Shown piece after piece: positions 32,607 to 45,009 of a stretch of DNA of 64,000 nt. A model generated the notes under the pieces. That model did no database searches, had not been told where the DNA came from, and was given only the letters and a program-made list of their open reading frames with translations. The DNA lies in the NCBI GenBank assembly GCA_020284085.1, contig JACEVL010000203.1, positions 1 to 64,000 of the forward strand. The letters run 5' to 3'. The stretch comes from Aporrectodea caliginosa. Its lineage: Eukaryota; Annelida; Clitellata; Crassiclitellata; Lumbricidae. Position numbers and translations under genes: made by a program. The stretch's first letter is position 1, and each line of letters begins with the position of its first letter.

Positions 32607-32614
32607 AGTGAAGC

Positions 32615-35160
32615 TATACCTTTAATAAGCCTCATTATTTCTAATCGGCTGCACTGCTCACTTATAATAGAGATGGATCGCTACATTTATCGGAAGCACT
32701 AAGCATCGGAATTTGATTTTTTTGTAATCATCTAATGGTCTACTTGTAAATCCATTTATCAAGGTGTCTGATTGATTGTGGAACTTATGCTCGGTAATTG
32801 AATTACTTCCTTGAACTTGGATTTGAATCCTGGATGACTAGCAATATGTCTGTAGCAGTAGCTAACAGCAATAACCAGAGGAATAGGAACTGGAAACCAA
32901 CTGAACAGTCAATTTTGTAATTGGTATTACTTACTGGGGAATACATTTAATCAGAAATAACTATTAATTAATCGTTAATTCTTAAATAGTTAACTACGAA
33001 ACCAACTGAATAGTTAACAGTCCTAAAAAACTAATGTCATCAGCAAAACTGGTGAACTGAAATGAGCCAAAAACTTATCAAAAACTGTAACATAAACAAT
33101 TCATTAGACCGTTAAAATTAGTGCGTAACTCATTCACATTTATCTTCATGTGCTCATACGGTGTGTGTCATTGAACTTCAAACGTTCCTGGCAGTCTCCC
33201 TTTTTCCGTCTAAGCCTCCTTCTCTCACCTTCATTCTGACCTTGACCGTTACCCCTTTCCCTCGCCGCTGCCAACGAACGGGGCATCAACAATGCATGGC
33301 GTCGCATGCATCGCAGCTCAGTTGCTCCGAATCTGTTCATAAAACTTGTATGCCATCGGCAATTCTTGCAAAGGACTGCTATCAGAACCATATCAACGCA
33401 GGACATCTCGAGCGCTCTTCGTAAAATACACACAAGGGTACATTGTCTAATGACTTTGAAATCAGCGCATCATAGAAGAACGAGTGAATCGGCCGAGGCG
33501 GATGGATATCGGCGGCGCGCAAGGACCGACCGCTGCACAAAAAATGCCAATACTGGACCGTTGGGCTCTGTAGACTGTCGATGCGATTGTTCAATTATTT
33601 GGAAGCGAACACTGCATTGATCTGAAACGTCACTCGTGACATACTCACTCGTCCAAGGATATGCAGGTGAAATCAATGAAAAAATCAATCATTGTTGGAA
33701 ATATATCAAGGTGTTAAATCTATCTGAATCATCCGAGCCAGCGAAATCTGTATCTCTCGGCACACCTGGTACAAAATACAATCCGAAAGAGTGTATGTAT
33801 AGCTTAGTATTCAAAAGACAAGGGAGGTATTTTTTGAGTATTCTGTCATCAGATTCAGATTTCGGATGCCATACTTTCCGGATTAAGATTTAGCAGCTGT
33901 GTAAGAAGAAGAAGCTAACCCCAGGAGGCAGTGAAAGCACTAGTCACTTCATATAGCCTTGGTATACCAGAGGAGGTGACCAACCCTCCCTTGTCCATAG
34001 GCGTGGTGGTGCCCAGTGACCACCACGTTATTGCCCTGTCCTGAAATACTTCTGCGACACGATAGCGTAATTTCTGATGTTTGATTGTATGCCAGTGATA
34101 TGCTAGTGACTATTGTTTAGCTTTATGATGGCATAGTGTCATCAACAGTTGTGAAACAGAATGTAAACATGTACTTCGTTATTTGCAAGTGACCTTAAAG
34201 TGGCCATCAAAGCATACTCAATAAATCAATCAATCAATATGTTCGTTTATTTATAGATACAGGTTTACACAGACGCAACTTTGTTACATACATAAAAGTT
34301 AATGGACGCCACCTCGATTTCAACCAAGTATACGCTGTCAACTGGAAGAATCAAGGCCAGCACCACCCTATAATTAAATAAATCCAGGATGAATAGCAAG
34401 ATAGAAACTAGCAAGTGACGCAGACGGAAGGAAGAAGTGGGACGGAGAAGGGAGAGGGAAGGGAAGGGGAGAGGTCACCATCACTTGGTGGGACAAAGTT
34501 ACAACCTTGCCCTCCGACATTCCAACCACAGCATCCGGTCAGTGTATCCATTTTACAGCCGAGTTCACGATAAGGCAAAAGTAGATAACAGATATCTTGA
34601 AACATCTTTCTGTCCTTGAAGGCTTTAAATCACTCTTAACACTTTCAGCAAAGCAGTCAATGACTCGATTTGGAATCTTACATGTAAAAGGCAGCAAAAT
34701 TAACCAAACTAATCAGAAAATCTGACTCTTCATTTCTCTGACTACATCCCGTTTAAAAAACAGAAAATTAACTAAAGTTAATGTCTATTCCCGTAGTAGG
34801 CCTCTACTCTCCCTCGGCTTTCAGTCTCAGAAGCGTCTCTGCCTAATTTGTTTTTCTGCGGTGGGACACGAGGATTTCTAATCAGACATGAAGACTCTAT
34901 CGCCTGATTTAGCCAAGGCAATGGAGCTGGAGCCTCGATGCAATGACCAGCCCTCGGCCAGCCATATACGCAGATAGGAAGAATTAGTCTGGTGTCAGCC
35001 GGGAGCAGAGGCTCTCAGAGGCCAGCATTTGTCTTCCGCCTCTCCTCGTCTGATTGCAAAGGCATTGAATCCTTTAGTCAATGGACGGGAAATTAACTAA
35101 ACATAGAAACTAACACTCCACTGCTATTACGCACAGTTTCATCTCGACACTCTAGTTTTA
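32615..35160. other. Intron 1 stretch, mostly unassigned
   Basis: 32930-33024 is the reverse complement of part of 42086-42190 (GGGGAATACATTTAATCA, ATTCTTAAATAGTTAACTA), ending in a TAGGACTGTTAAC terminus. 33900-34060 resembles a very decayed SINE B. (AATC)n lies at 34220-34238. Overlapping open frames at 33146-33620 on both strands have no motif I recognise. Confidence 0.45.
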
Positions 35161-35169
35161 ATCCATCGT

Positions 35170-36365
35170 CCGTCCGTCCGCCAGCCTGCCTGCCTGTCTG
35201 CAATGCCTGCCTGTCTGCATGCCTGTTTGCAAACCTGCATGTCTACCTGTTCTGTCATTGCCTGCCTGTCTGCCAGCCAGCCAGGACTGCCTGTTCTATC
35301 ATTGCTTGCCAGTTTGTCTGCCTGTTCTATCATTGCTTGCCTGTCTGTCTGCCTGTTCTATCATAGCTCTGCCTGTCTGTCTGCCTGTTCTATCATTGCT
35401 TGCCTGTCTGTTTACTGTCTGCCTGTTCTATCATTGCTTGCCTGTCTGTCTATCACTGTCTGTCTGCCTGTTCTATCATTGCTTGCCAGTCTGTCTGCCT
35501 GTTCTATCATTGCTTGCCATCATCTGCCTGTTCTATCATTGCTTGCCTGTCTGTCTCACTTCACTGTCTGCCTGCCTGTTCTATCATTGCTTGCCTGTCT
35601 GTCTCACTGTCTGTCTGCCTGTTCTATCATTGCTTGCCAGTCTGTCTGCCTGTTCTATCATTGCTTGCCAGTCTGTCTGCCTGTTCTATCATTGCTTGCC
35701 TTCTGTCTCACTTCACTGTCTGTCTGCCTGTTCTATCATTGTCTCTGTCTGTCTCACTGTCTGCCTGTTCTATCATTGCTTGCCTGTTTGTCTGCCTGTT
35801 CTATCATTGCCTCTCTGTCTCACTTCACTGTCTGTCTGCCTGTTCTATCATTGCTTGCCTGTCTGTCTCACTGTCTGTCTGCCTGTTCTATCATTGCTTG
35901 CCTGTTTGTCTGCCTGTTCTATCATTGCCTCTCTGTCTCACTGTCTGTCTGCCTGTTCTATCATTGCTTGCCTGTTTGTCTGCCTGTTCTATCTGTCTCA
36001 CTATCTGTCTGCCTGTTCTATCATTGCTTGCCTGTCTGTCTGCCTGTTCTATCATAGCCTCTCTGTCTCACTGTCTGTCTGCCTGTTCTATCATTGCTAG
36101 CCTGTCTGTCTTACTTCACTGTCTGCTTGCCTGTTCTATCATTGCTTGCCTGTCTGTCTCACTGTCTGTCTGCCTGTTCTATCATTGCTTGCCTGTCTGT
36201 CTGCCTGTTCTATCATTGCCTCTCTGTCTCACTGTCTGTCTGCCTGTTCTATCATTGCTTGCCTGTTTGTCTGCTTGTTCTATCATTGCCTCTCTGTCTC
36301 ACTGTCTGTCTGCCTGTTCTATCATTGCTTGCCTGTCTGTCTGCCTGTTCTATCATTGCCTGCTC
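35170..36365. repeat. CTGT/CTGCCTGTTCTATCATTGCT minisatellite
   Basis: About 1.2 kb of a repeat with core CTGCCTGTTCTATCATTGCT and variable CTGTCTGTCTCACTGT spacers; local higher-order periods are visible. All three plus-strand frames stay open for up to 338 codons (Cys/Leu/Ser-rich), because the repeat lacks in-frame stops. Confidence 0.95.
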
Positions 36366-36561
36366 CATCAGGCCATTTGTCTTTCGAAGTCTGTCCTCTG
36401 CATTCCAACTGTCTGAGATCTGATCACTTGGGATATCAATCAGATTCACCTTAGACAGATAAACACCGCTGTAGCAACATCGTCTGCTATCTAAATCTAT
36501 CCGTAGCCTAACCCCCTATTCACCACTGCAAACCATTTGAACAGACAACAACCAAAGAATC

Positions 36562-36634
<73 letters not shown>

Positions 36635-36652
36635 ATGTATGTATGTATGTCT
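36562..36652. repeat. CTGT then ATGT microsatellite
   Basis: About 18 perfect CTGT units followed by a few GTAT units. Confidence 0.97.
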
Positions 36653-37585
36653 CTCACACTGATGTCAAATTTGTCAATGTCACTCATGTATCTATACACC
36701 TGAACATATTTAGCACATTTCTAAAACCTCTCAAACACACTGATAAACCTCCACATACATAGTCTGCCACCCACACACCCATCCACACCCACACAATCCA
36801 CCTACACACATCCACCCACCCACGCACCTAACACACCCACACACACTGTTCTTGCACATGCCGCACATCACATAACAAATGACAGCTGTTTCTTGAAAAT
36901 GCTCCTCTGGTTGGCAAAGACTTGCTACTTGAAGATCATATCAAGTACATGTATGAAGTACTCAAATCAAGTAGTTGATGACAGTTAGTTGACAGTTTAT
37001 AAAAACTGGTAAGAAAATGGTCAGCGACACAGGTCTCCATGTAATCTTAAAGAGGTGCTCTATCAATATAAAGCATTTACAATAACAACTAGGCCTACAA
37101 TTGCATTTCCAATCAGTCACAAGTAGTCTTGTATCCATGGGTTCCTAATTGAGCGGCTCTTCATAAGAGTCCTGATGCCTACACGAATTACAAGCCAATC
37201 ACACAGCTCCATAATTTTGTAATTTTAAAGAAAAGCATATGATGACACAAAGCACGAAAAACACTAATCACTCTTCTTGGGTGAAGGGTTTTGCACCAAT
37301 GCGTCAGGAACAGAACACAAATTCGGACCTTCACTGAAAGCTATGGGCAACAATAATAAGACCAACAGCATATCAAGCCTACATCATTTACCACAAAACC
37401 CATCTTATGTCTTGCCCTCAGTTCCATAGAAAAACCAAATAAAAATTATATTTTAAAGTAACGTAGTTAACAGAATGTAATCTTCAGTGCGGACGTCAAT
37501 CCTGCCTCCTTCAACAACACTACACATCTTATATAGTTTAACCTGTACAGCTAAACAAAACATATTGTAAAGTAATGTAACATTG
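36653..37585. other. Intron 1 stretch, nothing recognised
   Basis: CACACCCA-rich at 36740-36850, otherwise ordinary AT-rich sequence. Confidence 0.4.
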
Positions 37586-37680
37586 TAAAAAGTAAGTAAG
37601 TAAGTAAGTCATTTCCTTTAATAAATTAATTGGTGTACACATTATTATATTATAGTGCAATGATTATATTATTATCATTA

Positions 37681-37681
<1 letters not shown>

Positions 37682-37727
<46 letters not shown>

Positions 37728-37728
37728 A
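37682..37728. repeat. ATT microsatellite
   Basis: About 15 TTA units. Confidence 0.95.
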
Positions 37729-37751
37729 GCAGTTTTATATAGCAGTACCTT

Positions 37752-38055
37752 AGAGTGAAGAAGAAGAAGAATAGCAGTCTCTTAAGCTAGCCCTGAGGCA
37801 GCCATGGGTATGAAGTCTTAGCGACTTCATTTTCTTAGCCTCGGTATATAAGGGCGGGTGGCCAGTCCTCTCTCTCGCCGTCTCATCTTCCCACCGACAG
37901 TGTACGGTCAGTGTACTCATTACAGCTGAGTTGGCGAGAAAACGCATGTGGATCAGAAACCTCAACACAAATTTCTGCCCTGGTGGGGATTTGAACCCCT
38001 CTCCCATCTATTGACACTTCCACATGCTAACCACTACACTATCGAGCACCCCTCC
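37752..38055 (-). mobile_element. tRNA-derived SINE (family B), full length
   Basis: On the minus strand: AGTGTAGTGGTTAGCATGTG (A-box-like), GGGGTTCAAATCCCCACC (B-box), ACACTGTCGGTGGGAAGATG, ACCGAGGCTAAGAAAATGAA and a CTTCTTCTTCTTCAC tail. The best preserved copy of the family in this window. Confidence 0.92.
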
Positions 38056-38174
38056 ACCAGAGTGAAACGTCACTTTTAAACAGGGTAAAAGTGAGAGACA
38101 CTCTGGTTTTCTGTATTCAAACCTTCTGCATAAAACCAACACAACTTAAATTTGACAATGTCGATATACTAGAT

Positions 38175-40040
38175 CAGAGGTTCTTAACCTTTTTGGCATC
38201 ACGACACACCTAAACTTTCAAATAAATTTGGCGACACACCATGCAATAATAATATGTGAATATCGTTAAAATAAAAATGTTAAAGTTAAACCAATTCATT
38301 TATTTAAAATTTTTAATTGTTAACATTTTTAATGAATGATAATGTTGACACTGAATGCTTTCTAGTTTCTAATGATTCTAAAATTCTAATTCTACTGATC
38401 TAATTCTTCGATTTTACGTCGTTCCTACGACTCTATGTTAACTTAGGTCTTAGTAGGCCTAACAGTTAATGGGATTTTTGCTCCTGGATATTTCTTTGGA
38501 TCATATTAAAACGAGGATCCACAGTTTGTATAAGTGCAATATGTAAGCTGACTGAGGAGGCACCTCCAACCAGTTTGTTCCATTTCATTGTGAAATATAA
38601 CTTATCAAATTATCAACTAATTCACATTAGGGCTACAGCTACCAAAATCTGATTCTGCGTAATCAGTGTTAGATTCGCTAAATTTTCGTTTTCTTATGAT
38701 AAACTAGCAATTTTTACCCGGCGTTCGCCCGGGTTTTCCCCAGGCGTAATTTTTAACGGCTGCAAATAAAGGCTACTTACTTACTATATTTGCTGATGGG
38801 CTTCAAATATTTAAAAAAATGTCCATATATCTGAATGGAAACGATATTTAGAGGTGAACATAGTTGCTTTGCCCGTGTACTGCACGGGTTATCTCTACCT
38901 TATAATTATAGGCAATATTATTATTTTGTTCCCCGTTCTTTACGGTTTATCTCTACCTGAAATAGGCGTATTATTTTGTTCCCCGTACTACACGGGTTAT
39001 TTCTAAATTATAATAGGCGTATTATTTGCCGTTGGCCAGCGTGACGTAAGATTGCATATTTAGCCGCGTGACGTAATTTAAGATTGCATATTAATTTTAG
39101 TGACGTGGACAAATGGGCATGCTTATAATGTCCATAAATCGGAATTGAAAGCAAATTATGAGCTGAAAGTAATTGGGATGAGATAGAAATTCGAATAGCT
39201 AAAGTAAGTTTCGAGTTGCTTTGACCTAGAAAATCGGCAATGGCCGTGGTTGCAAAAAATGTGAGCTTAGTGTAATTAGGTCACCAAATCTGTAAATGGT
39301 TGCGCTGACCTAGAAATTCGCCCGTGGCGACTTCTGATTGGTTGCTAGATGCTCCAGGTGACGTAAGATTGCTTATTAAGCATGCGTGACGTGAACAAAT
39401 GGCCTTACTATGGGCGGTATTGAAATAAGCTCGCTGAAAAGTTAAATTTAAAATGGCCATATATCGGCGTTTAAATAAAATTGCGAACTGAAAATAGTCG
39501 CGTGACCTAGACGTTGCGTAATAATGCTTTGTAAATTTTTTCAACTCGCTAAACCGTTCCGTTTCGGAGCCTTTAGCCGGACAGCGATGCATTGCAAACA
39601 TACATACATACATACGGAAGGACAAACTTTAAGAATTATAGTATAAGATGTGTTCATTTCGAATGTCATTGTAACGGATAAATGTTTTCATCGGCGCGGT
39701 CGGAAACGTGTGTACTGCAGACTGCAGTGGATTTGTGTAACAGTATTATACTATGTACAATAATTGTAGCCTAGATGTATAAGGTAAACACTGCATGGCC
39801 GCCCCAGATTTCGATCAAATAAAATATATAAAGAGAGTGCTACGAATTGTCACAGCCTACGTCCACTAAACTGCTAAAGTAAGTAAGTCAATGTAATGCA
39901 AGAGTGACTGACGCATGCTGTGAGAATTAGCGAAACACCAATTCTTCGCGACACACCAACGACACACCATGTTTACGCGACACACCGCCGGTCGATTCGC
40001 GACACACTAGTGTGCGCGACACACCGGTTAAGAACCTCTG
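38175..40040. mobile_element. hAT-like element of 1.87 kb, TSD TACTAGAT
   Basis: Ends CAGAGGTTCTTAACC and GGTTAAGAACCTCTG are perfect inverted repeats. TACTAGAT flanks at 38167-38174 and 40041-40048. Subterminal GCGACACACC repeats occur twice on the left and about five times on the right. No transposase reading frame was seen. The interior carries a second element (38697-39650). Confidence 0.93.
38697..39650 (+). mobile_element. RTE-like element nested in the hAT element
   Basis: Begins AACTAGCAATTTTTACCCGG then CGTTCGCCCGGG; contains GTGACGTAAGATTGC, GGGCGGTATTGAAATAAGC, TTCCGTTTCGGAGCCTTTAG and ends with CATACGGAAGGACAAAC. It matches the fragment at 3330-3935. No long coding frame; class tentative. 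Confidence 0.55.
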
Positions 40041-40126
40041 TACTAGATGAATTGACAGATGTACTCTTAACCCAGAAAATAAACGATCCATATAAATGAG
40101 GCACAGTGCAAACAAGTCAATCTTCA

Positions 40127-40435
40127 CAGGATTGCCAATAGGTTAATAACAAAAATCCATGACTTTCCATGGCCGTTTTCCATGACTTTTAAAACTTATT
40201 TTAGACAAAAAAGGACCTATTTTCTAACTGTTTTATCAGAGTAGTATTTATCGAAATTTTAAAATATAATTAGAAATATGTCTAAAAATGATTTTTCCAT
40301 TTTCTATGACTCTCCATGACCTAGTTATTTTCAAATTCCATGACTTTCCAAGACTTTCTTTCTAAAACACCTGTTTTTCCAGACCTTAAATTATTCCATG
40401 ACTTTCCAGGTTTTCCAGGATCTGTGGCAACCCTG
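40127..40435. mobile_element. hAT-like MITE with CCATGACTTTCC repeats
   Basis: Ends CAGGATTGCCA and TGGCAACCCTG are inverted at 10 of 11. Flanks end in TCTTCA on both sides but the 8-bp duplication is not clean. The interior repeats TCCATGACTTTCCATG many times near both ends. Confidence 0.7.
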
Positions 40436-40764
40436 GTCTTCAGCTAAAGGTAGTGGCTTCTCAAGTTATTCTGAACACTTGGTTCCTTACTGGTGAACTT
40501 GCTTTTCACGAACTTTAACATCGCTTAGGTTACCATAGATTAATAAGTGATTGCCCTCCTCTTGAAGTAGCACTACATAAATTCACCATTAACATACAAC
40601 TAGGGCAAGTGAAACGTAAACTCTTTAACCTGCTGCTTCTCAAAGAGCTAAGATGATAAATTTCACGATTTAATGCAATACAACACAATGCGTATTGATA
40701 TTGCCCTCCTTCCAAAGTTCAGAATTGCACACACGATAATTCGACACAACATCAATGGCACTGA
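40436..40764. other. Intron 1 stretch with a LINE/SINE tail
   Basis: CCCTCCTCTTGAAGTAGCAC then ACATAAATTCACC at about 40554-40585 resembles the shared 3' end. Otherwise unassigned. Confidence 0.4.
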
Positions 40765-40862
40765 GCAATGTGCGTGAAGCACTTAGCGTGAAGGCTCAAA
40801 CCGATACTCTCCGTGTCACAGGTCAAATGCTCTATCCATTGGGCTAATAAGCCCCATGATTG
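40765..40862 (-). mobile_element. tRNA-like SINE head (family C type)
   Basis: On the minus strand TTAGCCCAATGGATAGAGCA and GTATCGGTTTGAGCCTTCAC give A- and B-box-like blocks. The tail is missing. Confidence 0.55.
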
Positions 40863-40896
40863 ACAGATAGTAACAACTGACCAACTGTCAGAGCCA

Positions 40897-41005
40897 TTCA
40901 TCATCATCATCATCAGTTCCTGATGCCAGCCATTTGGCGGCGATGGGTACGAATAAATGATCTCCATTGTCCTCGGTCATTTGTCAAGTCCATTGCTTCC
41001 CTTAG
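40897..41005 (+). mobile_element. Retroelement tail family F, copy 2
   Basis: CATCATCATCAGTTCCTGAT, GCCATTTGGCGGCGATGGGT and GATCTCCATTGTCCTCGGTC are shared with 44150-44258 and, reversed, with 14281-14350. Confidence 0.7.
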
Positions 41006-41221
41006 TGTCAGTGCCATTCAAGACTTGATAGATCGGTGCCAAAAGAACGTCACCATAATAATACTTTTCATTTTCTATAGTGGAACATCGGAGCATAAAT
41101 ATACCAGTGGGTGACCCAGGCCTTTGCACTTTGACCTGGATGGCGTCTGGAAGAATTTCATCTGGAGACACAAGTGATGCATTGTGTCAATATCTTCTTC
41201 TCAGAGACTCCACTAGACACT

Positions 41222-41578
41222 ATGTAAATGTATATATGTATGTATCAATGTGTGTATGTCAGTATGTATATTTGTATGCGTGTGTATGTATATGTATGTA
41301 CATGTATGTGTAGTCACTGTATGCATGTATGTGTCTATATGTGTGTATGTGCATATGCATAAGTGTCTGTGTGTGCGTGCATGCGCGTATGAATGCATGT
41401 ATGTATGCATGCAGGCATGTATGTTTGTATGTATGTATGACATTGTATGTATTATGTATGTGTGTATTATGTATGTGTGTATGTATGTATGTATGTATGT
41501 GTGTATTATGTATGTGTGTATGTATGTACATATGTATGTATGTACGTACATACGTATGTAAGTATGTATGCATCAAGA
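41222..41578. repeat. GTAT/GTGTAT microsatellite
   Basis: About 350 bp of imperfect GTAT, GTGT and GCAT repeats. Open frames on both strands (Tyr/Val/Cys or His/Thr/Tyr-rich) are repeat translations. Confidence 0.95.
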
Positions 41579-43224
41579 CACTTAGTATAGTACCTTTCTA
41601 GCGCCCCTCAAAATCGCTGTTATCATGCATGTTTGTGTCTATCTAATTAACAGTGAACTGTTAATTGCTTTTTGATCCAACCTAAAGGGGGCAAATGGTT
41701 GAGGGGACTTGAGGCCAAAGCCCACCTCATCTTCATTTTGTCTGCACGAATCAAATATCAACATCAAAGTTCTTTAACTTACATCCACTGCATTTTATCT
41801 CTGGCGGTAAAAATGTCAACAAATGATTTCCAGCTTCACTTCATTCTCCTGCCAGCCTCTGGAAAAGGGGCAACATAACTGAATTGCCAGCCAGCATTCC
41901 AACTAATTACGAGGATTGCCTCCAGTGACAAGGCAATAACTGAACCATATAACCCCCTTCCTTCCTTCCCTCCCTAATTCCTTCCTCCATCCTTCCTTCC
42001 CTCCCTAATTCCTTCCTCGATTCTTCCTACCTTCCTCTCCTCCTTCCTGTATTCTTCCTTCAGTTCCTCCGGCATTCCTTCTCTCTAGGGTTGTTAACAA
42101 TTAAAAAGTTTTTAATAGTTAACTATTTAAGAATTAACGATTAGTTAATAGTAAACGTGCATGATTAAATGCATTCCCCAATAAGTAATGACAAATACAA
42201 AATTAACATTGTTCTTTGTTTATATTTTAATAGTATCGTTAATATTTATTGCTAGTTAGTAGTTACTACTGACGCAGTAGCCTAGCTATTTCTTCATACT
42301 AGTAGTCTTATTTACGTTTTTCAGTTCAAATGAGTCCCTTCAACCAATTACGTAAACAAACCAGCATGTAACTGCTAGGTTCTAACTTCTAGCAAGCCTC
42401 GTGTTTTGCTGATAACAAGCGGTCTTTGATTAATCGTCAAAAATAAATTTAATCATTCAAATTAATTAACAATTAATTAATTAATCTTTAACTACCGCAG
42501 CCATATACTTCCTTCACTCAGTCACTCGCTTATTTAATCACTATTCGATCAATCAAGTCATTCAATCACTCTACCGCTTATTCACCCACTACGTTATTCC
42601 CTCACTTATTTATTCGATCACTTCATTCGTTTGCTCAATCATTCACTGACAGCGTTTATGCAGCACTCATTGAAGACAGCCACTCAGCAGAGGCAGTCCT
42701 GCCCGGCAACGCTCACCAGACGAGAACAACCATCCAATATAAGCCTTGAGCATTTGTCACAGCCAGAGCTACAGACTGACTCTCATCATCCCTAAACTAA
42801 CTCGACTGAAAAGCACAGTCCACTCCCAACAGTCAAGTCGCTTCTGCATGTGTCTGCTCAATTCCGATATATCCACTTCACGGCAAAAGGGCAACGATGT
42901 CAAAGCATTCGCTGTCAAAGCATTCTTCTCGGTTCCAGTGCTCGGTTCCAACGCTCGCTCGGCCAGTTGCGTTCAAATAATGTGAATGACAAAGCAGCTT
43001 TCAGATTCCGTTCAAATAAGCATCAGTCTCGCAACAATCCATAGAACGGAGGCCGACAGATTAACATTTTCATAGCAAAACGCATACAGCCACGCAGTCA
43101 GCCATTGAGCGGAGCAACACAATACCAAAGAAAAATCTTCCCGGGATTTCTTTCTTCTATATTTCAGATTTATCCACCGACTCGATCTGATTTGCAAGTA
43201 GCACAGAAATTATTGTTATTATTA
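41579..43224. other. Intron 1 stretch, mostly unassigned
   Basis: (CCTT)n pyrimidine repeats lie at 41955-42075. 42086-42500 starts TAGGGTTGTTAACAATTAAA and shares about 80 bp, reversed, with 32930-33024, so both are probably copies of one AT-rich DNA element. Sequence after 42520 has CACTCATTC-like degenerate repeats, then nothing recognised. Confidence 0.45.
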
Positions 43225-43670
43225 TTATGCATTTGTTAAGTGCCACTATCAGATGACCAAGCATCAATCGATGACACTCAGCAGTTGTGAAGGAAGGACT
43301 TTCTCAAGGTAAGTACGTAAGTAAGTAAGAATATTCTTTATTGAGAAGCACTAGCAAACGCAGAGCACTGCACATGGCAAAATTAATACATTCAAACAAA
43401 ACAAACAAATTTATATATGCAAGCAAAGAATTGAATGGGAGAAGTTATTTTATATCACAGGAACCTAGGGGCGGAAGAGTTAGGGCTAGTCATAAAGGGA
43501 AAATGAAGAGCTTACATAGACTGATTTATTGAAAACATTGTTTATTTGTATAGCATCCGGGCAAGGAAGCATACATAGTCCCTACACAGTAACCGTCTCA
43601 GGGGAGACTTTAACCCATACTCTCTGCATTGCAAGGTAAGTGATCTAAGCAGTTGGCTACCATGTTCCAG
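43225..43670 (-). mobile_element. SINE family C interrupted by an AAGT-tailed element
   Basis: AAGCATCAATCGATGACACT and GAAGGACTTTCTCAAGG on the left, TCCCTACACAGTAACCGTCT and TCTCTGCATTGCAAGG on the right belong to one SINE C copy. The sequence between (about 43305-43590) is a separate insertion. Confidence 0.7.
43311..43500 (-). mobile_element. Retroelement with TTAC-repeat tail, copy 1
   Basis: Reverse complement of 45010-45195 over about 180 bp: AATATTCTTTATTGAGAAGC, AGCAAACGCAGAGCACTGCA-type, AAAGAATTGAATGGGAGAAG, GGAACCTAGGGGCGGAAGAG. It begins with the reversed (TTAC)n tail. Confidence 0.8.
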
Positions 43671-43869
43671 AATCACAAAGGAAGAGCATTTCATGCGAAA
43701 GTGGATGAGGGTCATAGAATGTTTCAGTCACCTTTCCAAAATATAAGTCCACTATTCTGCACAGATACTTCAAGGAATGGATGGCATACAATCTCATGTG
43801 ACAGCAATCTAATATAGCATAACATCAGTGTAACATTAGTGCTACATTAGTGTAACATTAGCATAACAT

Positions 43870-44010
43870 TAGTACTAGTAAGTAAGTAAGTAAGTAGTTT
43901 ATTCACCACAAAATAAAGCAAAATGACAATACACAAATTTTACAAACCGAGTGGTGGGCTACCGGTGAAGTCACATAGGACTCATCTCGCCGGTCACCCT
44001 ACTACATCAG
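43870..44010 (-). mobile_element. TTAC-tailed retroelement end, different family
   Basis: TAAGTAAGTAAGTAAGTAGT then TTATTCACCACAAAATAAAG, with GGTGAAGTCACATAGGACTC downstream. The tail type is as in the previous entry, the body differs. Confidence 0.5.
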
Positions 44011-44149
44011 TGTAACAATAATGTTACATTAGTGCTACATCAATGTAACACTAGTGTAACAGTAGTGCAAAGCAAACATAAATATCTAGCATTCACTACA
44101 GAACTAAATTATTTCAATGATTAAATAATTTAATACAAGTAATCTCATT

Positions 44150-44356
44150 ATCATCATTATTGGTTCCTGATGCCTGCCATTTAGTGGCAATGGATATATG
44201 AATAAATGTTCTCCATTGTCTTCAGTCATTTGTTATGTCCAGTGCTCCTTCAAATCCATGCAATTTTCCACAGCCAACTCATTTCTGCTGTAACTTGTAA
44301 GTATTCTTGTCTCATCTTGCTTTAATAATAATAATAACAATAACAATAACAATAAC

Positions 44357-44387
<31 letters not shown>

Positions 44388-44430
44388 TAATAATAATAAT
44401 AAAATAATAATAATAATAATAATTTATATG
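44150..44430 (+). mobile_element. Family F retroelement tail and AAT microsatellite
   Basis: GGTTCCTGATGCCTGCCATT and GTTCTCCATTGTCTTCAGTC (44164-44230) match 40910-40985. An (AAT)n/(AAC)n run follows at 44325-44424. Confidence 0.65.
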
Positions 44431-45005
44431 GCACCGTAACACGGCCGCACCGCTACAAGGGCGCTTTCTCACAGCCCAGCATAAAATCCGCGCATTGATT
44501 AGCACAGAAGTAACCAGTCGTGGCACCACAGTGCAAGGCCAGCAATAGTCAGTCAACAAAAGCCTATGAATCAGCGGACAGTACCAGGCGTTGCCCATCC
44601 TCTTGTCTGGGTCGCTCATCACCATTGAAGGCAGCCACGCCACGGACACTGCCAAAGCAACCTGTAGGAGCGCAATTACACAGCACTAAAAGCCATTGAG
44701 GGCAGAATTCTATAATTCCATTAGACTGACACAGATCCAGGCACCACTTCTAAGCCGCTTAGGCCGTTCTGCATCGTTGAACAGGACAATGGGAGGCACT
44801 CAACAGGTGTTCTGTTCAGGCACGTTTCACACTTTGCAGCAGCAGCAGCCAAAAACGATCGTCTGGTCACGGAAACCTGTTTGACTGTAAGCACTCCTTA
44901 AATAACTGCAAATATTCTAAGGGATGTCATCTATGCATTGTTAAGGTCTCTTCTAAACTCTGCATACACCAACACATACCAGACCAGTACCTAAGGTGAG
45001 GTAAG
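44431..45005. other. Intron 1 stretch with a reversed repeat end
   Basis: TTATATGGCACCGTAACACG next to the (AAT)n run may be the reversed 3' end of a LINE or SINE. A short CAGCAGCAGCAG lies near 44838. Nothing else recognised. Confidence 0.4.
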
Positions 45006-45009
45006 GTAT

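Noticed and set aside
33146..33620. Overlapping frames on both strands (up to 104 codons)
   Set aside because: No motif or codon pattern that would favour any; not supported as a gene.
35203..36416. Three overlapping Cys/Leu/Ser-rich frames of 284-338 codons
   Set aside because: Pure translation of a CTGT-rich minisatellite in all three frames.
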